Shown here piece by piece: positions 23,140-34,032 of a stretch of DNA of 64,000 nucleotides. The first letter of the stretch is position 1; the number at the start of each line of letters is the position of its first letter. The stretch is from Mangifera indica (taxonomy: Eukaryota > Streptophyta > Magnoliopsida > Sapindales > Anacardiaceae), in assembly GCF_011075055.1 (NCBI RefSeq), contig NC_058143.1, positions 11,733,057-11,797,056 of the forward strand, in the 5' to 3' direction. The notes below the pieces were generated by a model. That model saw only the letters and a program-made list of their open reading frames with translations, was not told the origin of the DNA and did not search any database. The position numbers and the translations under genes were made by a program.

Positions 23140-23327
23140 TAAGGATACCTCTTCATCTTTATTTAGAAGGACTCTCTATATATAAAAGCACACAACACAT
23201 AGTTAATTATATTATAGAGAACACTACTCAGAATTCTTATTCTTTTAAAGCTTGAGTAAACACTTTCTCTAACACAATTTCAACGATTGGAGCATTCAAG
23301 TAAAATCATAGAACTCTCTATTTTTAG
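23140..23327 (+). promoter_or_regulatory. Core promoter and 5' UTR exon of the unit B ankyrin-only gene
   Basis: TATATATAAAA at 23177-23187, then a leader of roughly 110 nt ending at TTTTTAG|GTATTC (23327/23328). The 49 bp 23140-23188, holding the TATA box, are exactly the piece missing from unit A. Confidence 0.65.
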
Positions 23328-23640
23328 GTATTCATATTTGCAACTTCTTAATATATTACTAACTCTTTTTATGAATATATTGAAATATATTTTTTATTTA
23401 TAAAATTAAACCTTCAGATTTTTTTTTTTGATAAAAGTGACTTAATTTTTAGTATTTTTGATTGATTATAACAAATAAATATAATTAATATTATTTATTT
23501 TATTTTAAAAAGAAAAAATATTAGTTTGATACTTTAAATACGAAATAATAAAGTTTAGATTCTTCCTTAAAAAAATCTAGAAGTCACATTGCTATAGCTT
23601 TTTTTTTTAATGTATTTATAAAAAAAGGCATTGCTTTTTC

Positions 23641-23717
<77 letters not shown>

Positions 23718-24235
23718 TTATTTATTTATTTATTGATATAAAAAGCTACACATTGGTATTATTTTTTCTTTTCAAACATTAAAGGACTAAAAAGGAGGGG
23801 ATATTAATTAAAATAGGCAGTCGTTTTCTCGCTTAAATGTTTTTCGGCAGTAATTCATACGTTTTACCTTTTTAAGCAAATTAAAATTTTCATTCCAAAA
23901 ATACCCTCATTTAATTTCTCAACATTTACCGTATTATTTCATCGATTAATTATTTACGTTTAACTATACGCATTAAGATTAATTTATCTATAATAAATAA
24001 AATCTATAGATTGAAAAACAGATATACTATAGATTGAATAAAATCTACAGATTGAAAATGTTAATCTATGAATAAAATTGAAAAACACATTGAAAATCTA
24101 TAAATTGAATAAAATTTATGAATAAAATCTACAAATTTTATAAAATAATTAAATTTAAAATTAATTGATATATATGAAAAATAATGGATATCTCGAAAAC
24201 ATTACGTTTTTCTCAAAACGGTGCGTTTTCTCAAA

Positions 24236-24620
24236 AGGGGTATAGGAAAGTGTTAAGGGGTGCGGGAAGGGAATGAAAATATAAACGAGTGTGTAAAAAT
24301 ACAAATGGGTGCGTGAAAATGTAAAGGGGTGCATGAAAATACAAATGGGTGCATGAAAATACAAAACAAGTGTGTAAAAATATAAACGAGTGCGTGAAAA
24401 TGTGAAAGGGTGCGTAAAAATACAAATGGGTGCGTGAAAATGTAAAGGGGTGCAGGAATTGACTAAAGGGTACGAGTGCGTGAAAGGGTGCGAGAATTGG
24501 TGCAGGTGTGTGAAAGGGTGCGAAAATTTACTAAAGAGTGCGAAAATTTACTAAAGGGTGCGTGAAATTACACTATATAAATGGGTGCGGAAAATGTGTA
24601 AGGGGTGCGGGAAATTGCAC
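24236..24620. repeat. GTGCG minisatellite, block 1
   Basis: About twenty degenerate monomers of 18-24 bp built on GGGTGCGTGAAAATGTAAA. The open frames on the minus strand here (rich in Phe, His, Tyr) are by-products of the repeat. Confidence 0.75.
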
Positions 24621-24701
24621 CCCTCCACGCACCCCTTTATATTAATAAAAAAGGGCATTTCCCGCACCCTCCATGCACCCCTTTATATATAAAGGGGTGC
24701 A

Positions 24702-24739
<38 letters not shown>

Positions 24740-24900
24740 TATAATATAATATATATATTATTAATATAATATATATTTTTTATATTTCATGCACTTGCAC
24801 CCATTTCCGCACCTCTTCACACACCTGCATTCTTTAGTCAATTCCCGCACCCTTTCAGAAATTGTCGCACCCTTTCAGCAATTACCGTATCCTTTCAACA
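24615..24900. repeat. Inverted minisatellite segments and TA run
   Basis: The motif changes strand here: CGCACCCCTTTATA-type units at 24615-24700 and 24790-24890 flank the (TA)n and AATATA tract. Opposed units such as CACCCCTTTATAT/ATATAAAGGGGTG could form hairpins. Confidence 0.6.
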
Positions 24901-24904
24901 ATTG

Positions 24905-25315
24905 CCGAAAGGGTGCGTGAATTTGCTGAAAGGGTATGAAAATTTCTGAAAGGGTGCGACAAGTGTCGAAAGGGTGCGGGAATTGTCGAAATGGTGCGGG
25001 AATTTGCTGAAAGGGTATGACAATTTCTGAAAGGGTGCGGCAAGTGCCGAAAGGGTGCGGGAATTACCGAAAGGGTGCGGGAATTGCCGAAAGGGTGTGG
25101 GAATTTGCTGAAAGGGTATGACAATTTCTGAAAGGGTACGACAAGTGCTGAAAGGGTGCGGGAATTACCGAAAGGGTGCGGGAATTTGCTGAAAGGGTAT
25201 GAAAATTTCTGAAAGGGTGCGGCAAGTGCTGAAATGGTGCGGGAATTGCCGAAAGGATGCGTGGAATTGCCGAAAGGGTGCGGGAATTTGCTGAAAGGGT
25301 GCATGCATGCACCCT
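24905..25315. repeat. GTGCG minisatellite, block 2, with higher-order structure
   Basis: Monomers of about 20 bp (GAAAGGGTGCGGGAATTGCC type). A distinctive monomer, GAATTTGCTGAAAGGGTATG or close variants, recurs at 24919, 25000, 25101, 25182 and 25284, i.e. at intervals of 81, 101, 81 and 102 bp. This is an alternating 4-monomer/5-monomer arrangement with a larger period of about 182 bp. Confidence 0.75.
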
Positions 25316-25625
25316 TTCAAATTCTGTTTGATATTTACAGTTTAAGACAAATCTCTAGTCTCCAGTATGGATATGGACAGTATCCACATGACCTCTAACT
25401 TTTAACTTCGCCAAAAAATAATAGCCTTCGTTGTACCTCCTTTCACCAGGGCGTTCGTTAACCCCAGTTTCCTAAAATCCCCAAAAACAAACATATTCAG
25501 AAAATCAGAAAAATTGGAAAATTACAATCAATATAAACATTATCAAATAACAATCAATATAATCGAGTAAATTGCAAACATGTTTAATCAATCAAATTGC
25601 AAATAGGAGATATAAAATCTGAAAA
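25316..25625. other. Non-repetitive segment inside the Mutator-like element
   Basis: About 300 bp of ordinary-complexity sequence between two minisatellite blocks. It could be captured host DNA, but I found no recognisable protein in any frame. Confidence 0.4.
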
Positions 25626-26070
25626 GCATGGGGAAAGTGTTAAGGGGTGCGTTAAAATGCAAAGGGGTGTGGGAAGCTGCTAAAGGGTGCGGCAAAATGT
25701 TAAAAGGGTGCATGAAAGTGCAAACGGGTGCGTGGAAGTGAAGGGGGTGCGGCAAAATGTGAAAGGGTGCGTGGAAGTGCAAAGGGGTGCGGCAGTTCCT
25801 GAACGGGTGCGTGGAAGTGCAAAGGGGTGCGGCAAAATATAAAAGGGTGCGTGGCAAAGCAAAGGGGTGCGACAAAGTGTTAAGGGGTGCGTGCGTTTCC
25901 GAAAGGGTGCGGCAAAGTGTTAAGGGGTGCGTGCGTTTCCAAAAGGGTGCGGCAAATTGAATGTAGCAGATGTCACCAGCGTGCGCGCCCGCCCGCACAC
26001 ACCAGCGCGCGCGCACCCGAACGCACGCACCCGCACCCCTTACCAAATCCACGCACCCCTTGCCAAATTC
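25626..26070. repeat. GTGCG minisatellite, block 3, ending in a CGCAC-rich stretch
   Basis: Units like GGGGTGCGTGGAAGTGCAAA to about 25960, then a strand switch and a very GC-rich tract with GCGCGCGCGCACCCG near 26005-26020. The local GC content is far above that of the window. Confidence 0.7.
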
Positions 26071-26816
26071 ACTGCAACCAGTTTTTGTAAAAAAAAAATT
26101 TAATCTATTTTATAAAAATAGATTATATTATAAATATATATTATTTAATAGATTATTTTATAAAATAGATTATTATATAAATATCCAAATTCACTTCAAT
26201 TATTTTATAAAAATAAAATTTTTATATATTTTTCATTGCAAATAATTTAAAGAAAAACTTATCATTTTTTATATATCTATTATTTTTTATATCTAAAAAT
26301 AAATTATTTTTTAAATATTAATCCCTTTTTTAATTTATAAATTTTATTTATTTCAGATAATTTAATCTTAATATAATATTAATGATTTTCGCGGTAGGAA
26401 TCAATTAATCGGGGAAAGTCAGGCGTTGAATTTGAAAAATTAGATTAGGATATTTTTGGAATGAAAAAGATGATTTGCTTAGAAAGGTAAAACAGAGTAT
26501 TTGTTGCCGAAAAAGGTTTAGGCGGGAATCCACTTGCCTATTTTAATTAATATCCCAAAAAGGAGGTATGTAGATAAGAATATATATAATTACATGATAA
26601 CATTATTTAGAGGTATTCAACAATATACCAAATTATATTTTTTAATTAAAGAACTAAACTTTTAAATTTTGTTATTTAAGTTATCAAATTTTATTATTAA
26701 AATAATTAAATTTCATTATTTTTTATTAATAATTCCAATTTAATCACATTATTTTTAAAACAAACCAAAATAAATAATACTATTTCTTTTTTTTGGTCTC
26801 CATTTACAGGGCGCAA

Positions 26817-27479
26817 ATGAACAGAGGAGACAGGTCGGGCAGTAAAACTGATTTGTACGAGCCTTATCGGGCAGCCCTGAACGACGATTGGAAATCTCTG
26901 AAGGACTTCTACCAGAATAATGTTAGTTTGCCGTTATTTCCTGTAACGGCCTTCAGGGACAATGCATTTCACTTGGCAGTGCTCAGCAAAAGTAAAGATC
27001 CGCTTCAATTTTTACTTGATATTTCCGAACATTCTGCGGCGAAGCATGGCTGTTTAGTTAAAAATGACAACGGGAACACACCTCTTCATGAGGCTAGAGC
27101 CAATGGGAACCTGGAGGCCGTAGAGGCTTTGGTCAGACATCATTGCAGGCTCGCCGTGGAAGATATTGAAGATCCACTTGTAGAACAGCACCATGAGGCT
27201 GTGAATCTGAACGGCGAAACCCCGCTTTTTATTGCTGCTGCATTTGGGAGAACAAAAGTGGTGAAGTTTTTAGCTGAAAAATCATTAGAATTTCACACAA
27301 GATTTATACAAGAAGTAAAAGGAGGAACGACTAAAGAAGAATATTCTAAGCTTAAAGATATTCACCGCCAAAACATACGCTTCATCGAGGCAAAGCCCGA
27401 ACCTAAAGCCTCCAATGAGCTGCCTGGTGCCATCCAAGGTTCAAATATTATCGTATTTATAAAATTTCTGATTTTGTAG
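26817..27479 (+). CDS. Ankyrin-repeat protein lacking the PGG domain (unit B copy)
   Basis: 220 codons from the first ATG after the inferred acceptor (26809). About eight residues differ from the unit A copy. One change hits the third repeat: TPLHEAR instead of TPLHEAA, placing Arg at a position that is normally small and packed. As in unit A the frame leaves the family sequence after GAIQG and stops at TAG 27477-27479, with no later exons. This copy keeps its TATA box but has a 2.76-kb transposon in its first intron. Possible soluble ankyrin-only protein; may equally be a pseudogene. Confidence 0.6.
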   Translation: MNRGDRSGSKTDLYEPYRAALNDDWKSLKDFYQNNVSLPLFPVTAFRDNAFHLAVLSKSKDPLQFLLDISEHSAAKHGCLVKNDNGNTPLHEARANGNLEAVEALVRHHCRLAVEDIEDPLVEQHHEAVNLNGETPLFIAAAFGRTKVVKFLAEKSLEFHTRFIQEVKGGTTKEEYSKLKDIHRQNIRFIEAKPEPKASNELPGAIQGSNIIVFIKFLIL

Positions 27480-27773
27480 ATAATATGCATGAATTAATTT
27501 TTAAAACTTCAAATTCAGATATTATTCTATATTTACAAAATAGTTGGTTTTGTAAAAGAAATATTGAGATTAATTTTTGAAATTTTAGGTTCATATATTA
27601 TCTCATATTTTCAAAACTTCTGGTTTTGTAATTAGTATATAAAATATTATAATATGTAAACTTTAATTCTGATTCTATTTTGGACTTGAAGTCCATATTT
27701 TTCACAATTTTTGCAAACTTTGAGTTACAAATGTGATATAGTTAATATAAAAAAATTACTTTGATGAAACTTT

Positions 27774-27809
<36 letters not shown>

Positions 27810-28250
27810 CATATATACCCTATGATTTTACAAACTTTAGATTGTAAATCAAATACAATTATTATAATAAAAATAATTATTTAAATAATATTTCAGACTT
27901 TTGGCCCAGATTCAAGGTTTTGTAAACTTTAGGTTACAAATGATATTTAGGACTTCAGATTCAAATTCATGATATTCAGAACTTCAAGTCTAGATTATGA
28001 TTTTACAAACTTAGGGTTGCAAATAAATATAATTATAAATAAAAAATTAAATAGAAGATAACAATAATTAAAACATCAATAGTTTGTATTTTATAAATAG
28101 GATAATATCATAACTGAGATATTCGTATTTGTGGTATACAAATAAAATAATAACATAATTGAAAGATAACTAATATTAAAATATATGTAAGCTGATCATA
28201 CTAATAACATATTATAAATATAATTAAAAAAAAATTATGAGTAAAGGATA
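27480..28250. repeat. Degenerate minisatellite-like tract downstream of the ankyrin-only gene (unit B)
   Basis: Same tract as 8523-9285, with a longer (TA)n run at about 27775-27805. Confidence 0.5.
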
Positions 28251-28511
28251 TTATAATTAAATTAAACTTTAAGTAGAAGAAGAAGATAAATGAAGTTGAT
28301 GCACGTAGAATAAAAATGAAAAGCAAAACTTGAGACGCTCGAATGAAAATCTTATTAGGTGTGTGTACGTTACAAATGAAGAGCAGAGGGTGTATTTAGA
28401 GAAACTCTTGCAGCCCCTCCGGTCGATAAAGTAATTTTACAAGGCCATTTAAAGCAGGCCACCCAAAGTCAATATTGCCCATCCAAATGGTTTATTTCTT
28501 TGCCGCCAAAG
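28251..28511. other. Spacer kept in unit B but deleted in unit A
   Basis: About 250 bp between GAGTAAAGGATATT and CAAAGGACTATG that are absent from unit A (junction near 9271-9290). No gene seen. Confidence 0.5.
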
Positions 28512-29203
28512 GACTATGTCTTACCAAAGTAGGTTGTTTTTTCGAATTTTTTTTATTAACTTTAAAAATTTTATTTATTCATTTATAAATAATTAAAATT
28601 AATGATTTTAAAAGTAAAATTATTATTTTATCTGTGATATTAAAAAATAAATTTAAATTTCATTTCATTTCCTCCATAAATCCTTAAAATTAGTAATTTT
28701 TCCAATTTAAGTTTTTAAAAAGAGCATTTTCCCCCCTAGGGTTTTCAATTTTTTAGAATCAATTTTTCGACAATGTCTTTTCCTTTCCGGTGAGCTCTAG
28801 GGGATGTCTCTTTCTCTCTAGCACGATCTCCTTCTAGGAGTCCTTTTTGATGTCATCATTAGTGAAGATGAATCGTCTTTGTCTAGAGACAAAAATGCGG
28901 CCGAAGAGGATCGTTCGAAGGAGGCTACAGTGAGGGAAAGAGACATCACCTAAAGGTCATCAAAAAGGAAAATATGTCATTGAAAAATTGAATTTGAAAA
29001 ATTAAAAACTTTAACAAAAAATATTATTTTTAAAAATTTGGATTAGATAAAAATTATTAGTTTTTAGAGTTTAAGTAAAAAAAATATAACTAATAAACTC
29101 AGTTGATTTTAACTATTTATAAATAGATTAATAAGATTTTAAAGTTAACCAAAAAAAAATTGAAAAACCAGTTTACTTTAGGTGAGAAATAGTCCTTGGG
29201 CCA
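28512..29203. mobile_element. Long-hairpin MITE (unit B)
   Basis: Counterpart of 9290-9985, beginning GGACTATGTCTTACCAAAGT and ending GAGAAATAGTCC. Confidence 0.65.
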
Positions 29204-30085
29204 CTCTTTGTTGGGCGGGAAAATTATATTCACAGGTGGGAAATCATTTAATGCAATCCCACTAACTATGCCCATGTGGTCCACCACACATTTAACATTA
29301 TCTTTATTATTTATGTACGGATGCCTTTATTTTTTTTTTTAAGTATCATTTACAAGGATCTTCTGTATATAAAAACACACAACACAGATTTTAGAAGGAT
29401 CTTATAGGTTATGTTGATCTATGACATGGTAAGATTTAAAACACAATTAAAGATCTTTCGAATCATGTTTTCATGAGTATTCAGAGAGTTAAATTATGTG
29501 TTTTTTTGAGCCAATTCGTTATATTGTATTTTTTTAAAAGATTTTTGAAGTTTTTATTATTTTTTTACAGCCATGGCTCAGGACCCTTGACATCGGTCAC
29601 ATGAACCACGAGTTCGGCATGACCCGTAATTTTGTGAGTCATGACCCCATTAGTTATACCAAAATCAAGTGATCCGAGTTTGACATGTTTAATTTTTAAA
29701 ACTCAATTTATTATACAATTAAAAATTCTCTTTGGAGTTAAATTTTGAAGAGGACTATGCGTAATAATTATAGACAAACAACTAAGTGGATTACAACTAA
29801 CAAAATTTATTGCTATTTTATTAATTTATATGTTAGACATATCATGTCAATCAACAGTGTCTTTGGTGATATCAATAATTGAGATGTAAGCCAAAACATG
29901 AATGCACCTGACAAAATTAAGGGAGTTTAGTTGAAACTGTTTGTTTAATACGTGGAATTATGTGAAAAAATCTTGAAGCAACGTCAGAAAATATATTTTT
30001 ATATTAAAAAAATCATGGCCGTCCAATTATTGATGGGCAAATTCAAAATTTCGGGGGATGAGAAAATACAAGCTTAAGGATTCCC
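29204..30085. other. Intergenic spacer upstream of the ankyrin-PGG gene (unit B)
   Basis: Matches 9986-10870. The segment around 29215-29360 is duplicated again at 30117-30240. Confidence 0.5.
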
Positions 30086-30354
30086 TGTATATTTAAGTAC
30101 GGATACCCTGTACCACAGGTGGGAAAATTATATTCACAGGTGGCAATCCCACCAACTATGACTATGTGGTCCACCATACATTTAACATCATCTTTATTAT
30201 TTAAGTACGGATACCCTGTGTCATTCACAAGGATTCCCTGTATGTATATAATTATGTTAAATGTATGCTTGATTAAGGTCTTTCTTGACTTGAGCGTGTG
30301 AAGCACTTCAACGACTGGAGCTTCAAGTGAGGTAACAGAGTTCTCCACTTCAAG
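30086..30354 (+). promoter_or_regulatory. Rearranged promoter and 5' UTR exon of the unit B ankyrin-PGG gene
   Basis: Unit A has CATATAAAGG followed by a short leader. Here about 180 bp replace that stretch and include a second copy of upstream sequence (ATTATATTCACAGGTGG, CTATGTGGTCCACCA, TTTAAGTACGGATACCC). A new TATA-like TATGTATATAA lies at about 30240. The leader from GATTAAGGTC to ACTTCAAG|GTATTC (30354/30355) is intact. Confidence 0.5.
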
Positions 30355-31469
30355 GTATTCATATTTGTAACTTATTAATATATTATTAACTTTTTTTATG
30401 AATATATTGAATTATATATTTTTTATTTATGAAATTGAACCTCTAGATTTTTTTAATAAAAGAGATTAAGTTTTTAATATTTTTAATTATATATTTAATA
30501 TTTTTTATGAATATATCGAATTATATATTTTTTATTTATCGAATTATATATCAAACAAAAATAATTAATATTGTTTATTTTGTTTTAAATGTAAGAATAT
30601 TAGTTTGATACTTTAATTAAAAAATAATAAAGTTTAGTTTCTTCCGGAAGAAAAAGAAAACTAAAAGTCACATTGGTATTTTTTTTTTAAATGAGTATAT
30701 GTGTGTATATATATATATATTGATGTAAAAAGCTACACATTGGTATTATTGCTTTTTATTTTAAAACATTAAAGCACTAAAAAGAAGTATGTAGATGAGT
30801 ATATATATAGATGGGTATATATATAATTATAGGATAACGTTATTTAGAGGTATTCAACGATAATATACCAAATTATATATATTTTTAAATTAAAGAACTA
30901 AACTTTTAAATTTTATTATTTAAATTATCAAATTTTATTATTAAAATAATTAAATTTCATTATTTTTTAATTAATGATACCAAATTAATTTCTTTGTTTT
31001 TAAAACAAACCAAAATAAATAATACTAATTATGTTTGTTTGATATCTTTAGTAAGATATACATAAAGTTTGATCATTTTATTAGGGAAATATGAATTTTT
31101 AGTTTCTTTAATAATAAAATATAAGGTTTCAGTTATTTTAATAAAAAAATTGATAAACCAATGCTTATTATAATAAAACTATGTATATCTAATTTTAAAT
31201 ATTTAATTAGATACCTAAATGATTGTTATCATAAGATTGTATAATTTTGTATTAAGGATAAAGTCACATAAGACTAAATATCCAATTAAATAATCAAAGT
31301 TGGGTTATTATATTTATATTTATTTAATTTTGCTAAAATTTTTATTAACATAGTATGCAATGCTAAGGTTCCTTTCTCTAAGACATAATTTAAAACGATT
31401 TTTTTAAGCTCAACCAATCTTTGATTATTATTATTATTTTTTTTGGTTGTCTCCATCCACGGGAAGCAA
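30355..31469 (+). other. First intron region of the unit B ankyrin-PGG gene
   Basis: From donor 30355 to just before the ATG at 31470. The acceptor is probably the AG of CACGGGAAG at about 31466, less canonical than in the ankyrin-only genes. A short (TA)n run lies near 30707-30720 and a small local duplication of ATATATTTTTTATTTAT-type sequence at about 30480-30550. Confidence 0.45.
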
Positions 31470-34032
31470 ATGGGCACAGGAGACGAGTTGCGCAGTACAA
31501 ACGAGCTTTATCGGGCAACCCTGCACAACGATTGGGAATCTCTGAAGAAATTCTACCAAAAAAATGTTGGTTCGCTGTCACTTCCTGTAACGGCCTCCAT
31601 GCCATGGACAATGCATTTCACTTGGCGGTGTTCAGCAAGAGTATAGATCCGCTTCAATTTTTACTTGATATTTCCAAAGAACATTCTGTGGTAAGGTATG
31701 GCTATTTAGAAAAAAGTGGCAACGGGAACACACCTCTTCATGAGGCTGCAGCCAATGGGAACCTGGAGGCCGTAAAGGCTTTGGTCTTTCATCATTGGAG
31801 GCTCCTCGAGGAAGATATTGAAGATCCACCTAGGGAAAAGCTCCAAGAGGCTGTGAATGAGGATAAAGAAACCCCGCTTTTTCTTGCTGCTGCATTTGGG
31901 AAAACAGAGGTGGTGAAGTTTTTAGCTGAAACATCATTTGAATCTCACAAAAGATTAATATACCAAGAAGAAAAAGGAAGGACTGAAGAAGAAAAATATT
32001 CTAAGCTTAAAAATATTCACCGCCAAAACATACGCTCCATCAAGGTAAAGCCCAAACCTAAAGCCTCCAATGAACGGCCTGGTGCCATTCAAGGTGAAAT
32101 GATATCAGAGCCAGAGCCTGATGCCTCCATTCTGCACGTTGCCATCACAGGCCACCTTTTTCCAAATTCCCGCACCCGCTTCTCTTCCCGCACCCGCGGC
32201 ACCCTTTTCCAAATTCAAGGTGAAATGATATCAGAGCCAGAGCCTGGTGCCATCAAAGAAGAAAAGCTTGATGCCTCCATTCTGCACGTTGCCATCATAG
32301 GCCACCATTTTGGTCTCTATCTCTACTCACCTAGCTTCTTTACCTTTGCTTTGAAATGAAATATATATTCAACTGATATTTGATGTGCTTTCTTTTCAAA
32401 TTTTCTCAGACACGGCTCTATATTTACTGAAGATGGATGAATCGTTAGCAGCACTCAGGGACGGACATGGCTGGACCTCTCTTCACCTACTAGCAACCAT
32501 GCCCTCAGCTTTCGAAAGTGGATATCAATGGGGCAGATTGTTCTACAGATTCATATATTTCTGTAAGTATATTTTTCACCTTTCCATAATTCTATTAAAG
32601 ATAATGTATGCATAAGGATATGTTAAAAGGACCTTTTGTATCAATTTATAGGCCTTCCAGTCGGTGACAATGCAGGTGATGATAAAAAAGGTACTACAAA
32701 AATTTCAAAAGGTAAAAAATTTCTTTTGTTCGATTAAGAGATATTCTATATAATTTCTTTCTTCGTCGCTAAACACGAACAGGGTGGCTTAAGTTACCGG
32801 AAAAAATCCGTGCACTAGTAAGGAGTGACATCTTGGAAGAAAAGAGAAAGCATAAACTTGCTTTCAAACTAGCGGAGACACTGATAAAAAAATATTCTTC
32901 TTGGGATGAAATCATTCCGTTTGATAAAGACCACTCTTCAGAAGGAGATTATGAGCCAATCCCGTTATTCCTGGCGACTGAAAACGGAATAGTAGAAATT
33001 GTGAACAAGATACTGGAAGTATGTCCCCAGCTAGTTGAGCATTGCAATGATCTGGGTCAGAACATACTGCATGTGGCAATTAAGCACCGTCAATATGAAA
33101 TCTTCAATCATGTGAAAAATATGGAAATACCAATGAAAAAGTTAGTCCGAAAGGTTGACAAAAATGGCTACACCATCTTACACCATGCTGCAGACATGAA
33201 GCGAGAGACTACAAAGCGTCACATAGCAGGACCTGTATACCAACTCCAGGAAGAGATAAAGTGGTACAACGTAAGCCCCCTGGCTCTTTCTTCTACAAGA
33301 TTTTTACCTAATAAACGTGTTTATATGTAAGTTATGTTTCTATATATGCAGCGTGTAAAGGAGATCACGCCCGCCCACTACGCCATGTTTCGCAGCAAGA
33401 ACGGAAAGAAGACTGGCAAAGAGCTATTCAATTTGAAGCACAATAAACTACTCGTGCAAGCACAGACTTGGCTAAAAGGCACTTCTCAGTCTTGCTCTGC
33501 AGTGGCTGTTCTCGTTGCTACAGTGGTCTTTGCAGCTGCGTACACTGTGCCTGGAGGTTTTAATAATCAGGGGTATCCAATTTTCCTCAACAGAACTCTC
33601 TTCTTGCTTTTCACAGTCATGGACGTTATTGCTTTGGCCTGCTCCTTAACCTCCGTTGTAATGTTCTTGTCCATCCTCACATCTTCTTATAAGTATGATG
33701 AATTCGTCCACGAACTCCCCCATAAACTCACAATAGGCTTCACCTTGCTCTTCATTTCATTGGCTGCAACAATGATTGCATTCGCAGCAACATTATTGCT
33801 CATAGTTCGTTTGGAAAAGCCACATTGGACCACCACTCTCATTTATACTGCTGCATTTTTTCCTATCAGCATATTTGTGCTAATTAATTTTCCCATGTAT
33901 GCTGCATTTGAGAATACTTTGCTCAAGTTGTATCGTAGATTGTTTAAGATTTGTCGTGTCAGCTTCCAGACAGCGTTCCTTTGCAGACAAAGCAGCTCCC
34001 AAACAAACCGAATCGCACACGAAGCAGCTTGA
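31470..34032 (+). pseudogene. Ankyrin-PGG membrane protein gene (ACD6/ITN1 type), nearly intact, one frameshift
   Basis: Five coding exons fit together in phase: 31470-32312, 32410-32562, 32652-32711, 32783-33270 and 33352-34032, all with GT/AG borders. Apart from the lesion they would give about 739 codons. Exon 1 has four ankyrin-type repeats and a charged linker; exons 2-4 carry more repeats (DGHGWTSLHLLATMP, PIPLFLATENGIVEIVNKIL, GQNILHVAIKHRQYEIFNHV, NGYTILHHAADM); exon 5 has the HYAMFRSKNGKK linker and a four-helix PGG domain (TVPGGFNNQGYP). The lesion is a tandem CCATG duplication at 31597-31606, which causes a stop at TAG 31644-31646; the original frame resumes at once. Exon 1 also holds an in-frame insertion (32140-32220). 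The C-terminal tail is in a different frame from the unit A copy. Family members act in salicylic-acid-linked defence and stress signalling at membranes. A start downstream of the lesion might allow a shortened protein. Confidence 0.82.
32092..32280 (+). repeat. In-frame duplication with GC-rich filler inside exon 1
   Basis: The stretch from GGTGAAATGATATCAGAGCC to CATTCTGCACGTTGCCATCA occurs twice (from 32092 and from 32219). Between the copies lie about 65 bp containing AAATTCCCGCACCCGCTTCT and CCCGCACCCGCGGCACCC, which look like the minisatellite of the Mutator-like element (CGCACCCCTTGCCAAATTCA at 26053). The coding frame is kept. The longer second copy adds a GAIKEEKL segment. Confidence 0.75.

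Larger units (their letters stand above)
23798..26556. mobile_element. Non-autonomous Mutator-like element (2,759 bp)
   Basis: The ends are perfect inverted repeats for the first 22 bp (GGGATATTAATTAAAATAGG...) and remain similar for about 130 bp. Shared blocks include TTTTTCGGCA, GTTTTACCTTT and TTTTCATTCCAAAAATA. The flanks carry a 9-bp direct repeat AAAAAGGAG (23789-23797 and 26557-26565). Long inverted ends with a 9-bp duplication are the signature of the Mutator superfamily. No transposase frame was found; the inside is mostly the GTGCG minisatellite, AT-rich arms and a (TA)n run at 24703-24733. Unit A has the empty site near 7600, so insertion followed the duplication (or was lost there). 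It lies in the first intron of the ankyrin-only gene. Confidence 0.9.
23328..26809 (+). other. First intron of the unit B ankyrin-only gene, enlarged by a transposon
   Basis: GT at 23328 and TTTACAG ending at 26809 give an intron of about 3.5 kb, against 669 bp in unit A. The extra length is the Mutator-like element plus a longer (TA)n run (about 23645-23713). Confidence 0.6.

Noticed and set aside
24905..25315. Regular short repeats suggesting a CRISPR array
   Set aside because: Units are head-to-tail, degenerate and without unique spacers, and the DNA is plant nuclear.
24161..26245. Several open frames of 60-154 codons (Phe/His/Pro/Ser-rich on the minus strand, Arg/Pro/His-rich on the plus strand)
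   Set aside because: They lie within the GTGCG minisatellite and simply translate the repeat unit; there is no start context, domain or conservation apart from the repeat.
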